8,511 bases of DNA, from NCBI GenBank assembly GCA_051881415.1, contig JBJEPV010000132.1:1-8511 (forward strand). The letters run 5' to 3'. Positions 1 to 5,207 of the stretch are shown here, in pieces (position 1 is the stretch's first letter; each line of letters opens with the position of its first letter). Under the pieces are notes generated by a model. That model saw nothing but the letters and a program-made list of their open reading frames with translations, made no database searches and was not told where the DNA came from. This DNA comes from Fimenecus sp051881415. Lineage in GTDB: Bacteria > Bacillota > Clostridia > Oscillospirales > Acutalibacteraceae. The position numbers and the translations under genes were made by a program.

Positions 1-1005
1 GTCTTCGCGTTCATTGAGGCCCATCATCAAAAAATGGGAGAGGGGAAATTCCTTTTGATAGCGTTCTTCTTCGGTCGGCACATGCCCGAAAATGACGGGA
101 TTTGCCGTTTCTTTGGCGACCGCGGCAGTTAAAACACCGCCGCAAAACAGCACCGCACACAATGCGGCGGAAAGGACTTGCGCCTTCGTCGGCCGTTTCA
201 AATACAACAGCAGAAGAATTGCCGCCGCAATCCCGGCAATCATCACGGTGGGCTTAATGCAGTAGCCAAAGTACAGTACAAAGCCCGCAAGCGCCGCGTA
301 TTTGCCTTTCGCGCGCCGCGTATCACTATACAGAAATTGTGTGCCCAAATAGACAAATCCTGCGGTAAACGGCATGGCGTAAGTGTCCGAATAGGGGGTG
401 GATACCGTCGGGTGCAACGCATACAGCAAAACGGACAGCCAAAGCGTCATGTAAAATGCGCGCAAGCCGAATACCTTTTTGACCGTCAGGCAGATAAGCA
501 GTACAGCAAGGTCTGTGGCGAGCGCACTCAACAGAATGGCGGCAAGCCAAACATCCATACCGAGTTTGTTGGTGAATTGGAACAACAGCTTTAAGCAAGC
601 GGTCATGACGGTGTTGTTGGGGTAACGGATAAAGTAGGTGTCAAACAGGCTCTCTCCGGACGCCATTTCAATCATTTCCGTGACATCCCAGCCAAGCGGC
701 ACATACGCGATCGAAAGAAATACTGCCTGTACGGTGAATAACAGCAATATGCTGCCGAGTAATACTTTGTCCGGATTGCTTCGCAAGAACGCATACAGCT
801 TCGGCAGTTTTTTGCAAACGGTGTATACCGCAAAGGTCAGTGCCGCGGCACCTGCGGCGGCAAGCAAATACCGTAACGGCTGAAATTCCGCAACATTATA
901 GTAATACGCCGCGATATTGAGCGTGATCAAGATGACAGTGATGCCTGTCCATACGGCACATACGCCGTTCAACCCCGCAAAACAAATGCGTTTTAACCGC
1001 GCCAA
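1..1005 (-). CDS. GT-C-like polytopic membrane glycosyltransferase, N-terminal part (runs off left edge)
   Basis: This is a partial gene: 335 residues are read on the minus strand and no stop is met before the window edge. The protein is a multi-pass membrane protein, with hydrophobic segments near residues 10-35, 46-63, 81-102, 152-174, 181-197, 236-250, 255-269 and 277-296. Conserved-looking motifs lie at the membrane faces: Gly-Trp-Asp at 105-107, Arg-Tyr-Pro-Asn-Asn at 127-131, Tyr-Ser-Asp-Thr at 205-208, Ile-Lys-Pro-Thr at 250-253, and a Met-Met-Gly-Leu stretch near 327-330. From memory these resemble the TIGR03766-type integral membrane proteins of Firmicutes, which look like lipid-linked-sugar glycosyltransferases (GT-C, PMT-like). 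Substrate and product are unknown. I chose the TTG start at 1005-1003 because AGAAGGG (1018-1012) lies 6 nt upstream and a good promoter sits at 1066-1038. The only nearby ATG is in another frame and inside the -10 box. TTG at 1011 or 1023 is also possible. The family call is fairly secure; the exact function is not. Confidence 0.75.
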   Translation of the reverse strand, partial: MARLKRICFAGLNGVCAVWTGITVILITLNIAAYYYNVAEFQPLRYLLAAAGAAALTFAVYTVCKKLPKLYAFLRSNPDKVLLGSILLLFTVQAVFLSIAYVPLGWDVTEMIEMASGESLFDTYFIRYPNNTVMTACLKLLFQFTNKLGMDVWLAAILLSALATDLAVLLICLTVKKVFGLRAFYMTLWLSVLLYALHPTVSTPYSDTYAMPFTAGFVYLGTQFLYSDTRRAKGKYAALAGFVLYFGYCIKPTVMIAGIAAAILLLLYLKRPTKAQVLSAALCAVLFCGGVLTAAVAKETANPVIFGHVPTEEERYQKEFPLSHFLMMGLNERED

Positions 1006-1037
1006 GCGCAACCCTTCTTTCAACAGCAGTTTTCTGT

Positions 1038-1066
1038 ATCATACCAAATTCCGCGGCGGCGGTCAA
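1038..1066 (-). promoter_or_regulatory. SigA-type promoter of the membrane glycosyltransferase
   Basis: On the minus strand TTGACC (1066-1061) is followed after 17 nt by TATGAT (1043-1038), a near-consensus vegetative promoter. Transcription should begin near 1031, leaving a leader of about 25 nt with AGAAGGG at 1018-1012 and the TTG start at 1005. It lies just downstream of the terminator at 1125-1161, so the glycosyltransferase appears to be transcribed separately from the operon before it. Confidence 0.7.
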
Positions 1067-1124
1067 GTCTGCCTTGCTGTGCCGTCCTTGCCGAAAATTA
1101 GAAAAGTTCCTCTGTACAAGGCAT

Positions 1125-1161
1125 AAAAAGCCCCCGCGCATATGTGGAAAAAGGCGGGGGC
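1125..1161 (-). terminator. Intrinsic terminator after the zinc-ribbon protein gene
   Basis: Read on the minus strand, GCCCCCGC (1161-1154) and GCGGGGGC (1137-1130) form a perfect 8-bp GC stem around a 16-nt loop, followed directly by five T (1129-1125). It begins 15 nt after the stop codon at 1177 and closes the three-gene unit 3712-1177. Confidence 0.85.
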
Positions 1162-1176
1162 CATGTTCTGTATTTT

Positions 1177-1653
1177 TCAGCACTTCACGCCGAATTTGTT
1201 GCCGCAACGCGGGCACAAAACCGAATGTTTCCCTTTTTTGCGCGGCAAGCGAAGCGTTGCGCCGCATTCTGGGCATTCGCGATAAATGTGTTCCTTGTCT
1301 TTGCGGCGTTCTTTTTGCACGGCACGCTGTGCTTTTCGTTCGGCGCGCCGGTCTTTTCGCCGCTGTGCATTGGCTTCGCGGAATCGAAAGGCATCGCGGA
1401 TTTTGTAGCCCCAAGCGGTGACAAGGCGGTTTTCGTTTTCACGCGCGGGAATATTTTTGGAAAACACGCGAAACAGCGTGTAAATCAGCACAAGCATTTC
1501 CAAGACGCCAATTATGCGCGTGCGCGCAAACACATTCACAAGCGCCAGCAGGAAATATACCGCGACCAGCAGAATTTGCATATGGTCGCTCAGTCCCCGC
1601 AGTCCGTAGCGCCCTTCCATCAAACGGTAAAAACGGTCTAAAACGGAGCGCAT
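1177..1653 (-). CDS. Small membrane protein with C-terminal zinc ribbon
   Basis: The product is 158 residues. The N-terminus carries a Met-Glu-Gly-Arg-Tyr-Gly segment at 12-17. Two hydrophobic helices follow, about 26-43 and 47-64, then a long, strongly basic and probably helical stretch at about 85-122. A zinc ribbon with Cys-Pro-Glu-Cys at 127-130 and Cys-Pro-Arg-Cys at 147-150 ends the protein. I recall the same layout in unnamed clostridial proteins; no function is established. The basic linker and ribbon probably face the cytoplasm and could bind nucleic acid or a partner, but this is inference. The start is the ATG at 1653, with AGAGAGG 7 nt upstream; a longer reading from TTG at 1683 has no ribosome site. 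It is the last gene of the minus-strand unit, 87 nt after the PHP gene, and is followed by an intrinsic terminator. Confidence 0.8.
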   Translation of the reverse strand: MRSVLDRFYRLMEGRYGLRGLSDHMQILLVAVYFLLALVNVFARTRIIGVLEMLVLIYTLFRVFSKNIPARENENRLVTAWGYKIRDAFRFREANAQRRKDRRAERKAQRAVQKERRKDKEHIYRECPECGATLRLPRKKGKHSVLCPRCGNKFGVKC

Positions 1654-1692
1654 ACCCACACCTCTCTTTCGGATTGTTCCCAATTATTGTAT

Positions 1693-1714
1693 GCGGATTT
1701 CGTGAATAATCCGC
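1693..1714. repeat. Short inverted repeat between the PHP and zinc-ribbon genes
   Basis: GCGGATT (1693-1699) and AATCCGC (1708-1714) are a perfect 7-bp dyad with an 8-nt spacer. It lies in the 87-nt gap between the stop at 1741 and the start at 1653. There is no T-run on either side, so it is not a typical terminator. It could be an mRNA hairpin that separates expression of the two genes, or an operator. Confidence 0.45.
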
Positions 1715-1740
1715 GGCGGCGGTGTGAACGGTCTGTAAAT

Positions 1741-2487
1741 TCACGTTTTTAACCGCGGATTGTGCGGTAAGGGCTCGTTTTTGAGAATGCACAGCGGCAC
1801 GGTGTGCGTTGTGTATTGCACAATTTCCGGTAACAAGGCGCCCGGGAACATCGTTTGCATTTCTTTGAAATCGTTTTTGCGGTGCGTGACGCCGTGCGCG
1901 TCGGTGGCGAGCACATCGGCAAGCCCATTCGTCAATAAGGCGGTTGCAAATGTCTGCACATTTTCTCCGATTCTGCCCGTCAGCGAGTCGGCATTGACCT
2001 GAAACCGCGCGCCCAAGCCGTGCAGTTCCGTAACGATTTCGGGGTATTCGTGAAAGGTGGGGTAGCGCTCGGGGTGCGCAATCAACGGAATAAGCCCGCG
2101 CTCCAAAACCTCTTCGGCAAAGACAATGGCTTTTTCGGGGTCGAACGGGCGCAAGCTGTATTCGCACAGCAAGTAGCGCGAACGGTTGAGCGTCAGTTCC
2201 TCCAATTCGTCCCCGACCTCAAAAATCCATTCGTTCAAAAAGACCTCCGCACCGCCGCACACCTGCACGGATACGTTTTCCGCCTGCAAAATGCGGGCTA
2301 ATTCCGTCAGCTTGCGGTTGCGCAGATAGAGAAAATCATCGAGCGTGCGCAAATCGGTCATATGCGGTGTGGCGGCGATAATTTGAATGTGGTTTTCCAC
2401 CGCCGTTTGGCACATTTGCACGGTTTTTTCCATAGACGAAGCGCCGTCGTCCATATCCCATAAAAGATGGCAATGCAGGTCAATCAT
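1741..2487 (-). CDS. CpsB/YwqE-type PHP-domain protein-tyrosine phosphatase
   Basis: The product is 248 residues, the usual size of the CpsB/CapC/YwqE family of manganese-dependent tyrosine phosphatases. The PHP metal ligands are in order: His-Cys-His at 5-7, Asp-Asp-Gly at 13-15, Thr-Pro-His at 40-42, Gly-Ala-Glu at 79-81, the family hallmark Ala-His-Pro-Glu-Arg-Tyr at 137-142, and Thr-Asp-Ala-His at 195-198. No signal peptide or membrane segment is seen, so it should be cytoplasmic. Known members dephosphorylate the tyrosine cluster of a BY-kinase and so control capsule or exopolysaccharide synthesis. No kinase or polysaccharide cluster is visible here, so the substrate is open. The ATG at 2487 is preceded by AAGGAA 7 nt away and starts exactly at the expected family N-terminus. 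The gene overlaps the end of the permease gene by 8 nt, which suggests translational coupling. Confidence 0.88.
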   Translation of the reverse strand: MIDLHCHLLWDMDDGASSMEKTVQMCQTAVENHIQIIAATPHMTDLRTLDDFLYLRNRKLTELARILQAENVSVQVCGGAEVFLNEWIFEVGDELEELTLNRSRYLLCEYSLRPFDPEKAIVFAEEVLERGLIPLIAHPERYPTFHEYPEIVTELHGLGARFQVNADSLTGRIGENVQTFATALLTNGLADVLATDAHGVTHRKNDFKEMQTMFPGALLPEIVQYTTHTVPLCILKNEPLPHNPRLKT

Positions 2488-3712
2488 TTTTTTCTTCCTT
2501 TTCGCCGTCAACAGCCGGTTCTTCACACGGCGGCTCTGCGGAATTGTCTGCCGCCGCAACCTTTGCGGGTGCGGGCTTTAAAATATGCAAAATGCCTTCG
2601 TCGTTGAGCACCTTTAAAAGCGTCAGCAACAGCGGCAGTAAAAACAGGCCGAAAAAGCCGAACAACTGTGTACCGATATACATAGCGGCAAGCGTTAAAT
2701 ACGGCGGCAGACCCAACTGCGCGGAAACCAGTTTCGGCTCCACAATTTGGCGGATGATGCCGATAATCGCATACAGCACCAACAGCCCGACGCCCAAGCC
2801 GAATTTCCCCGTGCAGAAAGAAATGACCGCCCAGGGAATTAAAATCGTACCCGTGCCGAGCACCGGCATAATGTCCACAACGGCAGTAACCAGCGCAATG
2901 GCGAAAATGTACCCGCCGGTATACAAACGGCCGAGTTTCAGCACGAACAAGCCGATGACCATTTCCAAAAATGTAATTCCGATGATAATGGAATACGATT
3001 TCCCCATTTTGCCGATGGTGGAAAAAGTGACTTGCTTGGCACGGACCACTGCGGCTTGCGAAGCGGGCTTGAATTGGCGCAGAATGCCGTCGCGTAGATT
3101 GTGATAATCCGCCGTCATAAAACAGCACGAGACGATGCAGACCAAAATCCCGACGGCAAACATCGGAATTTGCTTTGCCGTGCCCCATACCGCGCCCAAG
3201 GGCGAGGACAGCACGGAAAAGTCAATGCCGCTGTCGGCAGCGGCGGGCGCGGCGGCATTCAACTCGGTTTCAATGCCCAAAAGGCGGTTGACAAAACTCT
3301 CCACCGAAGCGGTGACGGTTTGCTCCAAGGTGTCCGGCAAAAAGGCAACCGCATTGCGGAACCATTGCATAATTTGCGAGGCGAAGGACGGCGCGTCCTC
3401 AATTTTCATCAGCAAATAGCGGAAGAAGTCGCCGAGCTCCATGGCGATGCGTACCGCAATAAACCCGACAATCGACCCCGCGAGCACCACAATCAACAAC
3501 ACCATAATCACAGAGGAAATTCCGCGTTTCAGCGGTGTTTTTCTCGTCATGGCATTGACGGGCCTTTGTAAAAGCATCGCAAAAAACAGCGAAACCACAA
3601 ACGGCCAAATCACGCCGAGCGCATATTTGATGCAAAGGTACCCAATGCCAATCCATATGGCGGCATACAGTATGTTGATAATAAACGACCTGCGTTTTTC
3701 CACCTTGTCCAT
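2480..3712 (-). CDS. AI-2E/YtvI-type membrane permease
   Basis: The product is 410 residues and belongs to the AI-2E transporter superfamily (PF01594). It looks closest to YtvI-like proteins, named sporulation integral membrane proteins in Bacillus. Hydrophobic segments lie near 10-48 (two helices), 64-90, 181-200, 239-261, 266-300, 303-323 and 338-370. A less hydrophobic loop at about 92-180 is typical of the family. The best markers are Asp-Ile-Met-Pro-Val-Leu-Gly-Thr-Gly at 280-288 and Glu-Pro-Lys-Leu-Val at 325-329. The C-terminus has an unusual Ala/Pro/Glu-rich tail from about 379 to 410 that does not look like part of the fold. The start is ATG 3712, with GGAGG 9 nt upstream; a longer frame to 3766 has no ribosome site. 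It is the first gene of the minus-strand unit. The transported substrate is unknown; autoinducer-2 should not be assumed. Confidence 0.85.
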   Translation of the reverse strand: MDKVEKRRSFIINILYAAIWIGIGYLCIKYALGVIWPFVVSLFFAMLLQRPVNAMTRKTPLKRGISSVIMVLLIVVLAGSIVGFIAVRIAMELGDFFRYLLMKIEDAPSFASQIMQWFRNAVAFLPDTLEQTVTASVESFVNRLLGIETELNAAAPAAADSGIDFSVLSSPLGAVWGTAKQIPMFAVGILVCIVSCCFMTADYHNLRDGILRQFKPASQAAVVRAKQVTFSTIGKMGKSYSIIIGITFLEMVIGLFVLKLGRLYTGGYIFAIALVTAVVDIMPVLGTGTILIPWAVISFCTGKFGLGVGLLVLYAIIGIIRQIVEPKLVSAQLGLPPYLTLAAMYIGTQLFGFFGLFLLPLLLTLLKVLNDEGILHILKPAPAKVAAADNSAEPPCEEPAVDGEKEEKND

Positions 3713-3764
3713 TTTTTGATGCCTCCGAAATAAAACTGCCGAAAAAAGCAATAATAATATATAC

Positions 3765-3793
3765 ATTTTATACTATTTTTTTAAAAGTTACAA
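3765..3793 (-). promoter_or_regulatory. Probable promoter of the permease-phosphatase-zinc ribbon unit
   Basis: On the minus strand TTGTAA (3793-3788) and TAAAAT (3770-3765) are spaced by 17 nt. This would give a leader of about 45 nt before the permease ATG at 3712. The surroundings are so AT-rich that chance matches are likely, but the spacing is ideal and the position fits. Confidence 0.5.
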
Positions 3794-3812
3794 TCAATAA
3801 TAGAAACTTTTA
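3782..3812. repeat. Inverted repeat in the divergent promoter region
   Basis: TAAAAGTT (3782-3789) is matched by AACTTTTA (3805-3812) with a 15-nt spacer. It overlaps the -35 side of the minus promoter and lies between two divergent transcription units, so it could be an operator. The AT-rich background makes an 8-bp dyad weak evidence. The whole stretch 3735-3858 is conspicuously A+T-rich compared with both neighbouring genes. Confidence 0.35.
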
Positions 3813-3852
3813 TAGAAAATTTATTTTTTTCGCCGAAATTTGAAAATTTTAC

Positions 3853-3881
3853 TTTATTCCGCGCGGGAAGTGTGCTAAAAT
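3853..3881 (+). promoter_or_regulatory. Extended -10 promoter of hom-lysC
   Basis: TAAAAT (3876-3881) is preceded by TGC, giving an extended -10 element (TGn before the hexamer). A weak -35, TTTATT, lies at 3853-3858 with a 17-nt spacer. Transcription would begin near 3888, about 29 nt before the hom ATG. That leader is too short for a T-box, a lysine riboswitch or a leader peptide with attenuator. Confidence 0.6.
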
Positions 3882-3916
3882 GCTATCCGTATCATTATAA
3901 ATTGGGATGTGAGAAG

Positions 3917-5152
3917 ATGTTTGTAGCGGTTATGGGTTACGGCACCGTCGGTTCGGGTGTCGTTGAGGTTTTAAACAAAAACCACGACAGCATTGTCAAG
4001 CGCAGTACGCGCGATGCTTTGGATTTGAAATATATTTTGGATTTGCGCGATTTTCCGGGAGACCCGAATGCGGATAAATTTATTAAAGATTTCAATATCA
4101 TTTTAAACGATGACGATGTGAAAATCGTGGTGGAAACCATGGGCGGTTTGCACCCCGCGTTTGAATTTGTTTCGTCGCTTTTAAAGGCGGGCAAAAGCGT
4201 GGTGACCTCCAACAAGGAATTGGTTGCCGCAAAGGGCTATGAACTCTTGCAGTTGGCAGAGGAGAACAACGTCAACTTCCTGTTTGAGGCGTCCGTCGGC
4301 GGCGGAATTCCGATTATCCGCCCGATTACCCAATGCCTTGCGGCGAACGAGATTGACGAAATCGCCGGGATTTTGAACGGCACGACCAATTTCATCTTAA
4401 CAATGATGATTGAAAAAAATATGCGGTTTGAGGACGCGCTCAAATTGGCGCAGGACAACGGCTATGCCGAAAAAGACCCGACCGCCGATATTGAAGGGCA
4501 CGACGCCTGCCGCAAAATCTGCATTTTGGCGTCTCTGTGTTTCGGCAAGCATGTGTATCCCGAGTCGGTCTATACCGAGGGCATTACCAAAATCACCTTG
4601 CAGGATGTGGAATATGTCCGCGATTTCGGCGGCGTAATCAAACTGTTGGGCAGAGCCAAGCGCCTCTCCGATGAGAAAATTGCCGCGATGGTCAGCCCCG
4701 CGGTGGTGTTAAACGGCAGTCAGCTCGCTTCCGTCACCGATGTGTTTAATGCGATTTTGGTGCGCGGCGATGCGATAGGCGATGTTGTATTTTACGGCAA
4801 AGGCGCGGGCAAATTGCCGACCGCAAGCGCCGTGGTCGCCGATGTGATTGACTGCGCAAAGCATGTGGACCGCAAAAAGTCTTTCGGCTGGGGCAAGAGT
4901 TTGGACAATTATGTGGTGGACCACAAAACGCTGGAAACTGCGCTGTATATTCGCACAGAGGTGCAAGACAAAGCGGCGGCATTAAAGGCGTTGGAAGAAA
5001 AACTCGGCAAAGTGAAGGTGCTGTCGCGTGAAAACGCGCCCGAAAACGAATTGGCGTTTGTAACGCCGGTCGACACCGAACAGGTGCTTTGCGAAAAACT
5101 GACGGCGGCGGGCATTGAGCCGCAGTCGCTTATCCGTGTGACGGATTATTAA
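3917..5152 (+). CDS. hom: Homoserine dehydrogenase
   Basis: The enzyme reduces aspartate semialdehyde to homoserine with NAD(P)H in the cytoplasm, the branch step toward threonine and methionine. The product is 411 residues, of the single-function Gram-positive type. Its N-terminus is a Rossmann fold with Gly-Tyr-Gly-Thr-Val-Gly at 7-12. Next come Ser-Asn-Lys-Glu-Leu-Val at 98-103 (with the Lys seen throughout the family), Gly-Gly-Gly-Ile-Pro at 128-132, Gly-Thr-Thr-Asn at 155-158, and the signature region Tyr-Ala-Glu-Lys-Asp-Pro at 183-188 through Lys-200, the expected catalytic lysine. Residues from about 340 to 411 look like a C-terminal ACT domain, suggesting threonine feedback. I prefer ATG 3917 because it begins the Rossmann strand directly; a longer frame to 3872 would start before the inferred transcription start. 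The ribosome site is modest (GGGA about 10 nt and GAGAAG directly upstream). lysC follows after 55 nt. Confidence 0.95.
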   Translation: MFVAVMGYGTVGSGVVEVLNKNHDSIVKRSTRDALDLKYILDLRDFPGDPNADKFIKDFNIILNDDDVKIVVETMGGLHPAFEFVSSLLKAGKSVVTSNKELVAAKGYELLQLAEENNVNFLFEASVGGGIPIIRPITQCLAANEIDEIAGILNGTTNFILTMMIEKNMRFEDALKLAQDNGYAEKDPTADIEGHDACRKICILASLCFGKHVYPESVYTEGITKITLQDVEYVRDFGGVIKLLGRAKRLSDEKIAAMVSPAVVLNGSQLASVTDVFNAILVRGDAIGDVVFYGKGAGKLPTASAVVADVIDCAKHVDRKKSFGWGKSLDNYVVDHKTLETALYIRTEVQDKAAALKALEEKLGKVKVLSRENAPENELAFVTPVDTEQVLCEKLTAAGIEPQSLIRVTDY

Positions 5153-5175
5153 GCACGGCTTTACTCGGTAAACAT

Positions 5176-5193
5176 TCGGCGCATTTGTGCCGA
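5176..5193 (+). other. Hairpin between hom and lysC, abutting the lysC ribosome site
   Basis: TCGGCGC (5176-5182) pairs with GTGCCGA (5187-5193), seven pairs including one G-U, around an ATTT loop. Four T follow, then the lysC GGAGG (5198-5202). It could act as a weak attenuator, as a 3' barrier after RNA processing, or have no role. The T-run is too short for an efficient terminator. Confidence 0.5.
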
Positions 5194-5207
5194 TTTTGGA
5201 GGTTTTT

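Noticed and set aside
178..883. Plus-strand frames (178-594 and 638-883) within the first kilobase
   Set aside because: They lie opposite the membrane glycosyltransferase, have no ribosome site or domain, and give compositions typical of antisense frames.
896..1414. Open minus-strand frame of 172 codons across the zinc-ribbon gene end, the terminator and the start of the glycosyltransferase
   Set aside because: It overlaps two better-supported genes in another frame, crosses a strong intrinsic terminator, and its product is low-complexity Arg/Cys/His-rich, as expected of a shadow frame.
1686..1714. TACAAT on the minus strand (1691-1686) as a promoter for the zinc-ribbon gene
   Set aside because: No acceptable -35 lies at 16-18 nt (GCGGAT at 17), and there is no extended -10; read-through from the permease/PHP unit is the simpler view.
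1050..1723. Exact 14-base repeat TCCGCGGCGGCGGT at 1050-1063 and 1710-1723, both upstream of minus-strand genes
   Set aside because: It is a simple GC-rich trinucleotide-like string in a genome rich in GCC/GCG codons; one copy is the spacer of a promoter and the other sits outside any, so a shared role is not supported.
1..3712. Capsule or exopolysaccharide cluster, suggested by a glycosyltransferase and a CpsB-like phosphatase together
   Set aside because: There is no BY-kinase, Wzx/Wzy, priming transferase or sugar-nucleotide gene, and the two genes lie in separate transcription units divided by a terminator.
3713..3766. Longer N-terminus for the permease (start at 3766)
   Set aside because: There is no ribosome site at 3766 and it would begin within the -10 box region, whereas ATG 3712 has GGAGG at good distance.
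5153..5207. Lysine riboswitch between hom and lysC
   Set aside because: The gap is only 55 nt, far too short for the roughly 170-nt lysine aptamer.
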